A stretch of DNA of 64,000 nt from Acanthacorydalis orientalis (Eukaryota; Arthropoda; Insecta; Megaloptera; Corydalidae), in contig CM068325.1 of NCBI GenBank assembly GCA_034766995.1, positions 4,594,446 to 4,658,445 on the forward strand, in the 5' to 3' direction. The notes below the pieces were generated by a model, which was not told the DNA's origin, ran no database searches, and saw only the letters and a program-made list of their open reading frames with translations. Below, piece after piece: positions 43,701 through 52,994 of this stretch (the first letter of the stretch is position 1; each line of letters opens with the position of its first letter). Position numbers and translations under genes: made by a program.

Positions 43701-46700
43701 TATGAGCTTGTAAGTATTAACACAATGTCTGAACGTTGTTAAAAAAATTCGTGAGCCCTTGTAGATATCAGTATGTCCAGATATGTGTCTGTATTTAATG
43801 ATACAGTGTCCAGTCTTTTCAAAAAAAAATTACAAGTCGATATAGATGTCTTTATGTGTATATATGGGCTTCTAAGTAATAAAACAATATCTGAACGTTG
43901 TATAAAAAATTCGTGAGCCCTTATAGATATCAGTATGTCCAGATATGTGTCTGTATTTAATGATACAGTGCCCAGTCTCTCCAAAAAAAATTCACAATTC
44001 TGTATAGATGTCTTTATGTGTATATATGGGCTTCTAAGTATTAATATAACATCGGAACGTTGCTTAAAAAAATGCATGATCCCTTACAGATATCAGTATG
44101 TCCAGATTGATTGTTCGAAAAATTTACATTATTCCCATACCTAGTTTTCAAAATGGACTGACTTTTACTCACAACTTGTCTATGTTTATGGGGGAAAATG
44201 ATACTTTCTTGAATGGGACTCTTACCGGGACACAGGTGACTGTGATCCGTGTGCGGCGTGTTCGCGTAAGCGAGCCTCATGTACGTCAGATCTTCCTTCA
44301 ACTGTTCCAATTTCGAATCTGTCTTCGTGCTCTGCCAGTCGAGCTGCTGCACCCTCCTGGCCACTTCGCGCAGCTCGGTCTTCAGCACTTCCGCTTTCTC
44401 CTGGAGCTGCACTTCCAGTTTCGTCAGCCTGTCGAACGAACATTTCATTTTATAAACGAAATTATTTTCAATCGATTCGACTGGAGGCAGGATTCTACTC
44501 TCAAGTCGTCTTCAGACACTTTCACACGAAAATCATGCTTGCGAAAGACGGTCAGATCGACAGAGACAAATCCCGACCAGTTCGTGTAAATAAAACAGAC
44601 GGCACTCACTTGTAATCTATATTTTCGAGCTTGCGCATCTTCTGCTGATCCAACGCTGATAAGCCGGTCAGTCTGTCGTTCATTTTTTCCAACAGCTCGT
44701 ATATATTCGTGTGCTGGTTCTCGTTGTAGTTCAAATTCGTTACCGGAATCACCGTCGATTGGTTCTCGGCCCTCGAGGTCGGCGCACCTGTTCTATTCGC
44801 CTGGAATGTGTTTTCTAAGCTTAAAACCAGTCGAAAGTTTTTATTTTTTTTATTGAAAAGAAACACCGGGCCTGTACACACTTACTAGACATACTTTTAG
44901 TGACACTGGACCCTGCTTGAATACCAAATGGACTACGTTTGATACCCAAATTACTCCCTACTGTGATTTTTTCATAATTTAATATTTTATAAATAATAAA
45001 AATAATAAAATAATATTTTTTTATAAAATATCATTACATGAATTTAAATAAGATCTATTTTTATACAAACTGTTAAATTTTCAAATCCGTATGAGGCTTT
45101 ATACGCCTTGTAAGATTTTTTAAAACCTGAAGACAAGGATCAAAGAAATTGATTTTATGCCCGGTCGACAACATCATCTATTATGTACGTTTGGTGAAAA
45201 TTTTAAATTTTTATCTTACCACATAGGCCCGTGGTGATTTTTCAAAACATTCAAGCGGGCTTTTTCTGTGTTTACGTCTCGATTTTCAAAGAAACTTCGT
45301 TTTTTTATAAAATGTAATTGAATGATGTTGAAGAAGATCACTTTTTATAGAGACAGTCGAAATTTCAAGTCTGTCTAATGCTTATTAAGCTTTGTGAGAT
45401 TTTTTAAAACTTGAAAACAGTGATTAAAGAATTTAATTCTATGCAATATTAATAAATTGATAAAAATGATAAATGAAAATCGACTTTATACGTATTTATC
45501 TCTGATTAAAACACGATAATTGTGAGAAGAAAGAAAATGTTAAAAAATACAAAATCGTACCGTTCACTGGACAAGACTATGATTGTACGTTTTCGGGGGA
45601 AACGCGAGCGCCGGCGCGGCGCATCGCACGAGTCCGCGCCGGACCGTCCGGCGATTTCCCCCGCTCGTATAGTCGGTCTCGGATATCGACCGATTCCGTT
45701 ATAATAATTTTAAAACCGAAACTAATTCTAAGTTGACTAATTTATGATTTTTGATTTGTGATCCGTACAGTATACTCAAATTATAATCATTTCATCGAAT
45801 AATCGATAAAAAATCCTGTTCGATTTTCATCCGCAGATCAATATCTTCGAAAATTCTAAATATTTATTAAAAATAAGACCATGATATGAAAGAATGTACT
45901 TTTTCCTGTAAATATGAATATTTTGAAATTTTTGTAAGAACAATCACGCCTCCTGTGATTTTTCATAGTGTCATCATGGACAATCGCTGTATAATTAATT
46001 TAGTTTGATGTTATTGACCAATAAGTATTTAAATTGTAATTGATTCTAAAAAATATGAGTACTCTGTATAAATACGTACATTTTTCTATACTTTTGGAAA
46101 TTTTAAACATTTTTTAAGGACAATTACGCCTTCTGTGATTTTTTAAATTAGCATCATTGATAAGCACTGTATATTTAATTTCGATTTTTCAGTCACAGAC
46201 CAATATCTTGAAAAATTGCACCTACTTCTAAAAAATAAATACTGGACATAAAAGACAGTACTCTTTCCTATAAATCTTGAAATTTTAGAATTTTTACCCG
46301 AACAATTACGCCTACTGTGATATTTTAAATAACATCAAGGACAAGCACTGTATATTTAATTCCGATTTTTCTGTCACAGACCGATATCTTGAAAAATTGT
46401 AACTTCTACAAAAAAATAATTACTGTATATGAAACACAGTACTTTTTCCTATAAATCTCGAAATTTTGAAATTTTTACTCGATCAATTACGCCTCCTGTG
46501 ATTTTTCAAAATGTCATCATGGACAAGCACTGTATAATTAATTTCGATTTTTCAGTCACAGGCCAATATCTTGAAAAAAAACTATTTTTTAGATTATTAG
46601 GCGCGCTGATCGATTCTTAAAAGAAAAAAAAACGCTTGTTTATTAAAAAATGGGACACATTTCAATCCTCAAAACCGTTTCCATTATTTTACATAACTTT

Positions 46701-47053
46701 CCTCCATCTGTGAGATCCCTGACGGATCTATTGTATGAAAAAAATGGGGACTTTGTGTCGATGAAGTTGTAAAGCGTTTTTAAATCTGATAAAATCGATA
46801 GATCTTCTCGTTTTCTCTATGGAATGATTAGAACTAAAATTAAAAAGAGAAACAAAAATATATTTCCCTCTACCTGTGATATCCAGCCAGTGCTCGACCA
46901 ATGTTCAGAACTCCTCGCCGGAACTGTTTCCAGAGGACTCTCGCTGTGTGCAGGATAATTCCTCGGCCTCGTATAGTTCCTCCTCTCTAACCAGTTACGG
47001 CTCTGCGCTGATGCCGTCGCAACGACGACGAGTACCGTCAGATACTTCAACAT
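40651..47053 (-). CDS. Gene B: secreted coiled-coil fibrinogen-related protein (nine exons)
   Basis: Nine exons (47053-46874, 44800-44610, 44428-44226, 43438-43291, 43233-42969, 42834-42703, 42385-42253, 42079-41953 and 40783-40651) total 1512 bases: 503 codons plus TGA, all in phase with GT..AG borders. Residues 1-17 are a signal peptide. About 95-260 are heptad-rich, coiled-coil-like helices. About 287-503 form a complete fibrinogen-related domain. The disulfide pairs C289-C319 and C444-C457 are present. The calcium-site aspartates lie in D433-M-D-H-D437. The GAWWYNGC and NLNGKY signatures follow. Coiled coil plus this domain is the angiopoietin-like/ficolin-like layout, which in insects serves as a secreted ligand, lectin or immune recognition protein. 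Which applies here cannot be told. Several N-glycosylation sequons are present. Confidence 0.93.
40887..40913 (+). mobile_element. Solo mariner-like terminal repeat
   Basis: TTAGGTTGGTAGGAAAATAATTGCGGT, shown here in full only as positions 40887-40913, starts TTAGGTTGG and ends ATTGCGGT. It resembles mariner-family inverted repeats and matches the ends of the small elements at 47461-47854. No partner repeat nearby. Confidence 0.55.
40945..41850. repeat. Tandem array, about 182-188 bp unit (gene B intron 8)
   Basis: Five units share CCTGTACTTATTTTTTAGAAA (near 40955, 41141, 41325, 41504 and 41684), GTGAAAACTGGAAAATCAAG and AAAATCACAGCAGGCGTAATT. The last box shows relation to the hairpin-element arrays, but no hairpin core is present here. 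Confidence 0.9.
41953..42079 (-). CDS. Gene B exon 8 (calcium site and GAWWYN motif)
   Basis: Encodes residues 418-459 with [20 protein letters not shown]. Acceptor TTTTACAG, donor AACAG before GTGAAT, phase 2. Confidence 0.95.
42253..42385 (-). CDS. Gene B exon 7 (fibrinogen domain)
   Basis: Encodes [20 protein letters not shown] and following to GNYTGDA. Acceptor TTTGTTAAAG, donor GCGG before GTGAGTG, phase 1. The frame remains open upstream of the acceptor but is intronic there. Confidence 0.93.
42703..42834 (-). CDS. Gene B exon 6 (fibrinogen domain)
   Basis: Forty-four codons with the family motifs F-x-R-G-W-x-[19 protein letters not shown] and the end LTSNE. Acceptor CATCTTCAG, donor GAG before GTAAGA, both phase 0. 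Confidence 0.96.
42969..43233 (-). CDS. Gene B exon 5 (linker and fibrinogen domain start)
   Basis: Encodes residues 242-329: the end of the helical region, then the domain start with [23 protein letters not shown] and GGWT. Acceptor TTTCCAG ends at 43234, after a 57-bp intron. Donor ACG before GTGAGTC. Confidence 0.95.
43291..43438 (-). CDS. Gene B exon 4 (coiled coil)
   Basis: Encodes heptad-patterned residues ([20 protein letters not shown]) and two sequons (NVT, NRT). Acceptor TGTTTCCAG, donor CGCG before GTACTT, which is weaker than the other donors, but phase and length fit. Confidence 0.9.
43439..44225 (-). other. Gene B intron 3, occupied by a satellite-family array
   Basis: 787-bp intron largely filled (43510-44110) by the roughly 90-bp repeat that also forms the big arrays at 52995-53670 and 54655-56095. 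Confidence 0.85.
43510..44110 (+). repeat. Dispersed 90-bp-family tandem array, copy in gene B intron 3
   Basis: Blocks GTATGTCCAGATATGTGTCTG, GATACAGTGTCCAGTCTTT and TGGGCTTCTAAGTAATAA alternate with a higher-order period of about 180 bp (two related units). Orientation is the same as in the arrays at 53 and 55 kb. Confidence 0.88.
44226..44428 (-). CDS. Gene B exon 3 (coiled coil)
   Basis: Encodes residues 125-191, strongly heptad-like: [19 protein letters not shown] and [11 protein letters not shown]. Acceptor TTCGACAG, donor CCCG before GTAAGA, phase 1. Confidence 0.93.
44610..44800 (-). CDS. Gene B exon 2 (linker, coiled-coil start)
   Basis: Encodes residues 61-123: Asn/Thr-rich linker, then [13 protein letters not shown] and [13 protein letters not shown]. 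Acceptor CATTCCAG, donor ACAA before GTGAGT, phase 2. Confidence 0.92.
44950..46600 (+). repeat. Hairpin-bearing repeat element, copy 5 (gene B intron 1)
   Basis: Same orientation and order as copy 1: left part 44950-45490, hairpin core 45594-45663, then an array with ATTACGCCTACTGTGAT-type boxes (near 45952, 46121, 46303 and 46487). Antisense to gene B. Confidence 0.87.
45594..45663 (+). other. Conserved GC-rich hairpin core, copy 5
   Basis: Outer 9-bp stem, inner 9-bp stem and loop intact. 70 nt, lacking one base of the 3' arm relative to copy 1, which shifts any reading frame but not the stems. Outside the core GACTAT (45575-45580) can pair with ATAGTC (45669-45674). Confidence 0.85.
46874..47053 (-). 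CDS. Gene B exon 1 (signal peptide)
   Basis: ATG at 47053-47051 opens a typical signal peptide ([18 protein letters not shown]) followed by an Arg/Asn/Tyr-rich mature start. Donor CACAG before GTAGAG at 46873. Exactly 60 codons, phase 0. Confidence 0.92.
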
Positions 47054-47460
47054 TTTTCCGGTCGGTACAAGCGCCGAACCTCAATCCGAAATCGTTTCAA
47101 ACCCGTGAACTCGACAGGAACTGTGTGATCGTTCTGATAGTCGGATCGACACTGAAACAGTTCTCCTCCTCGTCGATTTCTTTCACAGATGTCGCCCGTC
47201 TGTTTTTTTTCTTTCCCCGACCAGATGTCAATCTATTTATCTGAACCGTGTGCATCGATGCTGCGTCTTTAGAGCGTCGCCACAGATGAATTCGAATGAA
47301 TGACCTCGACCTCTAGGGATTTAGCAAAAAATGGGGAAATACAGATTCGATTTCAAAATAACAGTCATTCTTTCTAATACTCTTAACGAATGGACTTTGA
47401 GGTTAGAATAAGTCGCTTTAAAATCAATTCTTTCTTCCAGTATAACGTATTTCTGAATAT
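47054..47460 (-). promoter_or_regulatory. Upstream region of gene B
   Basis: Holds the presumed 5' UTR and promoter of gene B. No TATA box or initiator can be assigned with confidence. Plus-strand frames here are antisense to exon 1. Confidence 0.3.
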
Positions 47461-47854
47461 ATTAGGTTGGTAGGAAAATAATTGTAGTATTTGATACCAT
47501 TTTCTAAGTTATAACCCGTAATTATTATTCTACCAACCTAATATTCATTCTAATCAGTTTGGTAGGAAAGTAATTACGGTATTGGATACGAATTTGAATG
47601 TTAAAAACCGTATTTATTATTCTACCAATTTAATATTCATTTTAATCAGTTCGGTAGGAAAATAATTGCGGTATTAGAATGAATTTTGAAGTCATAACTC
47701 GCAATTATTATCCCACCAACCTAATAATCATTTCAATCAGTTTGGTAGAAAAATAATTACGGTATTAGATGTGAATTAGTTTGGTAGGAAAACAATTACG
47801 GTATTGGATACGAATTTGTATGTTAAAACCCGCAATTATTTTTCTACCAACCTT
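47461..47854. mobile_element. Cluster of tandem mariner-like miniature elements
   Basis: Three complete palindromic units (47461-47542, 47558-47632 and 47648-47724), a half unit (47739-47770) and another complete one (47778-47854). Each starts like TTAGGTTGGTAGGAAAATAA and ends with its inverted copy (TTATTCTACCAACCTAA). The ends resemble mariner inverted repeats, and the interior is too short (under 40 bp) to code for anything. Confidence 0.7.
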
Positions 47855-48298
47855 ATAAATGATACGCATTCTGTATACATTTTTGAAAAATGTTTTTTTG
47901 TATCCGAAATGCTTTTGTTATATCTGTGATTGAATTGGCGTTTCGAAAAGTGGACAATTTTATTAAAAATTGTGTACATTTACACTGAATCAGTTTTAAA
48001 TAATTTTTGAAAAATACTTTTGTTTTCATCGGCGCTACTGCTTTAAATACAAGAAATCCGATACAACTTTTGACAAATTCGAACACGACATTTCTTCATT
48101 CAGTCAAAAAAAAAAACATACAAACAGACAAGAGTCCTCACCTCGTTATGTTTAATTCTATTCATGAGAACAATCAGTTTTTTTCGGCTCGAGCGCCGTC
48201 CGTCATAAAAAAAAACCGTCTACCGACCATCAATCCTCAAACGAGTTCGATACACAAATCTATGTGTACATAAATTTTTTGTACCTAAAACTCATTAC

Positions 48299-48563
48299 AT
48301 GTCGGACAGGTCCGGCGAATGTGTATGCCCGAAACGGACTTCTTTTACACCATATATGGACAGTGAGACGCCGGTGATTATGCATTTTTATCTAGATGAA
48401 TGACTCACCGTCGTCATCTCTGTTCGCAGTGTCTCTAAGTGTGTTCGGTTTCGTCTACGATGGACCTACAGAATGTGTTCCGTGTGATAAATCGACAGTT
48501 GAGGTCACTGGCGGGCCGTACGAGGAAGACACTGTATCTGAATCGTTCGATCGGTTCCCATGA
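48299..48563 (+). CDS. Possible two-exon small gene, 65 residues
   Basis: ATG at 48299 opens 21 codons (MSDRSGECVCPKRTSFTPYM and D), then a donor A before GTGAGA at 48363 in phase 1. Acceptor CTGTTCGCAG ends at 48429 and the second exon (48430-48561) continues in phase with SLSVFGFVYDGPTECVPCD and a Glu/Ser-rich end, stopping at TGA 48561-48563. The intron is 67 bp, normal for an insect. Two CxC/CxxC-like pairs (CVC, CVPC) suggest possible metal binding or disulfides. No family is recognised. The second exon could instead belong to another gene or a transposon relic. Confidence 0.35.
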
Positions 48564-48623
48564 GCTTTCGTCCGGTTCGGAACGTCGACTAAGGTCCTGT
48601 TCCAATCAAAAATCTATTAAATA

Positions 48624-48648
48624 TTAGGTTCGTAGGAAAATAATTGTT
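48624..48648 (+). mobile_element. Solo mariner-like terminal repeat
   Basis: TTAGGTTCGTAGGAAAATAA and four following bases match the ends of the miniature elements at 47461-47854. It sits directly before the 81-bp array. Confidence 0.5.
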
Positions 48649-48659
48649 AAAAATTGAAG

Positions 48660-49835
48660 AGACTGTTTAGAAATCGAGATACAAATCGATATTGGATGTT
48701 TTTCTCATGAACAAGTGGCCAGAAATCGGAATTCTGTTCAGAAATTGAATGGTTTTTAGATTAAAATCGGTTTTGGACGTTTTTCTTATGGATAAATGGC
48801 CAGAAATCAGAATTCTGTTTGAAAATCGATTGCTTTTCAAATTCAAATCGATACTGGACGTTTTTCTCATGGATAAGTGGCCAGAAATCAGAATTCTGTT
48901 CAGAAATCGATTGCTTTTTGGATTCAAATCGATATTGGATGTTTTTCTCGTGAATAAGTGGCCAGAAATCGGAATTCTATTCAAAAATCGATTTCTTTTT
49001 AGATTAAAATCGATTTTGGACGTTTTTCTCATGAATAAGTGGCCATAAAACAGAATTCTATCCAGAAATTGATTGCTTTTTAGATTCAAATCGATATTGG
49101 ATATTTTTCTCATGGATAAGTGGCCAGAAATCAGAATTCAGTTCAAAAATCGATTGGTTTTTAGATACAAATCGATATTGGATGTTTTTCTCATGGATAA
49201 GTGGCCAGAAATCGGAATTCTATTCAAAAATCGATTGCTTTTTGGATTCAAATCGATATTGGATGTTTTTCTCATGGATAAGTGGCCAGAAATCAGAATT
49301 ATATTCAGAAATTGATTAGTTTTTAGATACAAATCAATATTGGACGTTTTTCTCATGGATAAGTGGCCAAAAATCAGGATTATATCCAGAAATTGATTGC
49401 TTTTTGGATTTAAATCGATTTTGGATGTTTTTCTAATGAATAAGTGGCCAGAAATCAGAATTCTATTCATAAATCGATTGCTTTTTAGATTCAAATCAAT
49501 ATTGGACGTTTTTCTCATGAATAAGTGGCCATAAATCAGAATTCAATTCAAAAATCGATTGGTTTTTAGATACAAATTGATATTGGACGTTTTTCTCTTG
49601 AATAAGTGGCCAGAAATTGGAATTCTGTTCAGAAATCGATTGCTTTTTAGATACAAATCGAAATTGGACGTTTTTCTCATGAATAAGTGGCCATAAAACG
49701 GAATTCTGTTTAGAAATTGAATGATTTTCAGATACAAATCGATATTGGACGTTTTTCTCACGAATAAGTGGCCTTAAATTACAATTCTATCCTGAAATCG
49801 ATTGCTTTTTGGATACAAATCGTTATTGGATGTCC
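48660..49835. repeat. 81-bp minisatellite, about fourteen units
   Basis: TTTTTCTCATG recurs at 48699, 48780 (one change), 48861, 48942, 49023, 49104 and 49185, always 81 bp apart, and on to 49830. Each unit contains an AAATCGATATTGGA box, a GATAAGTGGCCAGAAATC box and an AGAAATCGATTGCTTTT box. 81 equals 27 codons, so frames remain open on both strands for 70-150 codons at a time. Equal openness of both strands and lack of gene signals favour a satellite over a protein. Confidence 0.95.
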
Positions 49836-49849
49836 TTTTCTCTACTTTT

Positions 49850-50369
49850 CAAGTCCGCACACGCGACCGGGGGGCCGTCCGCGACCGGTACGGTCCTGCG
49901 CGTGGCGCCGTCTCCGTCGCTGCACTCGTGCTGAGTGTCTCGAAAGGAAAAAAAAAGTGTCCAAATCACTATTTATGTACGTACGTCGTTCGTATATTCC
50001 GTTTATTTATAATAGTGTACGCGCGCGCCCCCCCACGCGGGGTGGGGGCGCGCCCTGTCCGAATCCGTTCCGGCGGCCGTGACTTATCTCGGCCGTTCTT
50101 CACCTGCGGATGCGTTACGGAATTGTGTTTTAGTTTAGTAGTAGTCGACGTCTTCGGCGCGCGACCACCTCGCAACGCTCGTGATATAGCAAAGAGGTCC
50201 GCAAGAAGAAACCAGACGAGACGAACGAATTTCGAACGACGAGGAACGTCGAACCAGCGGCCGCTGACGAGACGCGCGTGTCGGACGGTGTTTTGTTTGT
50301 GTCGATTCGTTGTTGTGTTTGTGTGCGCGGGTTCGAGATTTGTTCACACGGACAGGTTCGACAATCAAA
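49850..50369 (+). promoter_or_regulatory. CpG-rich promoter and non-coding leader exon of gene D (probable)
   Basis: A CpG-rich block in AT-rich surroundings ends at a strong donor, AATCAAA before GTAAGTAATG at 50370. The frames here contain no signal of a product, so it is best read as promoter plus 5' UTR exon, spliced to the acceptor at 56495. The exact transcription start is unknown. A GC-rich inverted repeat (GCGCGCCCCC about 50023-50033, GGGGGCGCGC about 50044-50053) lies in it. Confidence 0.4.
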
Positions 50370-50419
50370 GTAAGTAATGTGTCTTTTTATATATAGAAAA
50401 AAATGTCTGGAATTTTCCT

Positions 50420-51190
50420 TCAAATCTTGATAGTTTTCTTGTTTATATTTTTTTAAAAAAATCTGGAAAGTTGGAATATATTTAGAATTGTACAGAGAAA
50501 TGAGGATTGAAGTGTTTAATGTTTTTTTTTGGTATTTAATAACTGAATTTGCTTCAAATAGGATCTTTTCTGGATACTTTTCTTGTTAATTTTTAAAAAA
50601 AAATCTATAAAGTTCGAATATATTCAGGTTTGTACAGAGAAATGAGGATTGAAGTGTTTAATGTTTTTTTTTGGTATTTGATATCTAAATTTTCTTCAAA
50701 AAGGATCTTTTATGGATATTTTTCTTGTTTATTTTTTAAAAAAAATCTCAAAAGTTGGAATATATTTAGGTTTGTACAGAAAAATGAGGATTGAAGTATT
50801 TAATTTTTTTTTGGTATTTAACATCCGTTTTTCCCCTCCTGGAAAAGCTTTTAGTCATGAATCAGTTGTGTTTTCGAATCGGAGATTTTTATTTCGGATA
50901 AAAATGATCATTGAATACTTTTACAGCTGTTTTTATATAAAATAGATGACAAATTTCGAATCTCTTTGCGTTTATTGAGAGAATGAGATTCTAAAATTGA
51001 GAAATATAAAATTTCTGTTCGATTTCCTTTCGAGAATAATTCGACAGGTCGGTTGAAATTTGAAATAAAAGAATTGTCTCGAGTTTTCTGGTTAGTTTTC
51101 TTGTTTATCTTTGAAAAAAAAATCTAGAAAGTTGGAATACATTCAGAGTTGTACAGAGAAATGAGGATTGAAGTATTTAATTTTTTTCCA
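50420..51190. repeat. Tandem repeat, about 142-bp unit, with one displaced unit
   Basis: GTACAGAGAAATGAGGATTGAAGT recurs near 50490, 50631 and 50775 (one change), each preceded by TAAAAAAAATCT and AAGTTGGAATATATT. A fourth unit lies apart near 51080-51180. Confidence 0.88.
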
Positions 51191-52479
51191 AACCGAGTCA
51201 TCGAGACTGAACAACTCATCTATCAGTTCGAAAACACATCCCTTTCGATCACTCCGAAGGTTCTCTCTCACTCTTGACTGGTCTGCACGCACGGACGTGT
51301 ACGAAAAATATAAAAATACACACCTGATCAACGCTCGAGCACAAAACATCAAGCTTTAATTCCATCGGACGTTCCGGCGAAACGTCTCTCGATTAATTAC
51401 CGAAGACGCGCCATCGGGCCTCATCTCATTCACCTGTCGCGCCCGCTAATTGAATTGTCGACCCGAGACATGAAAATCTTATTCTCGAACGGACGGACTC
51501 TGACGGTTTCCAATAATCGAACCGTTCCTCTGTACAGAGAGAGAGAGAGAAGAGGGAGAAAAACACTCACAGCCGATTACAATAAATCAGTCGACTGATT
51601 TATTCACTTGCGTCATCGTCTCTAATTTACATTATTCGGAAATAAATAAATTTTTTTAAAAAAAAAATCACAAAGATGGCGATCGGTTGATCGGTACGTC
51701 TGGCCGGTTTTCAATCTAAGTATCTCAGGTTCTGATTCATAAAAACAGGAGGTTCGATCGGGTTTTATATCCGTGACAGTATTGAACATCTCTCTCTCTC
51801 TTTGACTCTCTTTCTCTCTCTGATTCTCTTCCTTATCCACACACACTCGATCTGACAATAAAATAGAATAAAAGATCTGCTAGATCTCTCCTCATCGATT
51901 CTCGCACAGATCTATGGCACACCTGGCATAGATCTTTTCACAATCGGATCTCTATCTGTGTGTGTGTGTGTGTGTGTGTGACCGTACGTTTTTTTTCTGT
52001 CCGCTTCGGTTCGAATCGATTCACACACATCGACTTCTGATCAATATTTGATCGATCAAAACATACACATCTCGGTAAGTGGCCGATCTGACACACGATG
52101 ACTGGAGATAAATCATTTGTATGAACACATCTCGCGGCGGGTGTCCGCGCATGAAAGGAATCGTATTATGGACGAGATGTGCTCGAAAAAAACACACACA
52201 CGTGTTTATTTACGTGTGTGTGTGGACGTGGATCGACAGATTGGACGCTTGAATGGGTCCGAGTGTCGAGTTTGTCGATTTTACGGACGGCCGTCCGCAC
52301 ACAAACGGTCTTCGCATACACACGCGTGACTGTCGACTTTTATAAATATTTACACACACATACACACACACATAGATACACACACACGTACGTACACACA
52401 CGGACTCGGTTATGAGTTCGATTGATGATGAAAAAATGTTCTTTTTTTGCTATTTAAGATGAAGAGAACGTTTCTGAGT
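51191..52479. other. Gene D first intron (presumed), microsatellite-rich, no exon recognised
   Basis: Contains GA, TC, GT and AC tracts (about 51537-51550, 51790-51830, 51958-51980 and 52350-52400). Small open frames have no domain. Presumed intronic if the link from 50369 to 56496 is right. Confidence 0.4.
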
Positions 52480-52990
52480 TTCATAATCGGTCGATTCTTG
52501 TCTAATCGGCAAGTCTTGGAAACTGTTAGACGGTTTCTGCCGTAGACCGGGGCCTGTTCGTGCGAATTGTCGCTTTTTGGTCCTGAATAATTATGAAAGG
52601 GCGGTCGGAATCGGATGATTGGGGCCGCGGATCGACCTGAATGCGTGATCGCTTGATTTTTGTCCAATCGACAAGCTCTGGGAACTGATTAGGGATGTCT
52701 GGCGTGGATAGAGGCCTTTTCTCCCAGTTTTACTAAGACTTGTTATTTTTAATCGGTGTGTAATTATAAAAGAGCGGTTAGAATCGCCTAATTAGGGTCG
52801 TAGTTCGAGCTGAGTTCCTAATTAGTCGATTTTTGTCTAATCAACAAGCTTTAGAAATCAATTAAGGATGTATAGTAAAAGCAGAGGCCTATTTTTGCAA
52901 TTTCTTTACGAATTATTATCATTTATTCCCTGTTTAATTACAGCAGGGTTATTATAATCACCGAATTAGTGTTGTGGATCGATCTAAACT
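52480..52990. repeat. Tandem repeat, about 165-175 bp unit, three diverged copies
   Basis: TTTTTGTCTAATCGACAAGC-type blocks near 52495, 52657 and 52831 are each followed by a variant of ATTATGAAAGGGCGGTCGGAATC, showing three diverged units. Confidence 0.75.
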
Positions 52991-52994
52991 CCTA

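Larger units (their letters stand above)
44801..46873 (-). other. Gene B intron 1, carrying an inserted repeat element
   Basis: 2.07-kb first intron, most of it hairpin element copy 5. Confidence 0.8.

Noticed and set aside
44041..44225. C-terminal extension of the gene B exon 3 frame
   Set aside because: Lies beyond donor CCCG/GTAAGA and runs into the satellite array; exon 4 continues in phase.
46876..47244. Plus-strand 122-codon frame opposite gene B exon 1
   Set aside because: Antisense shadow of a confidently spliced signal-peptide exon, with serine-rich, non-domain composition.
48660..49835. Phe/Leu/Lys-rich or Arg/Ser/Asn-rich proteins from the 81-bp array
   Set aside because: Both strands are open only because the unit is a multiple of three; no start, signal or splice context is seen.
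52350..52400. Telomere-like or other functional simple repeats
   Set aside because: Only AC, TA and GT microsatellites; no TTAGG arrays are present.
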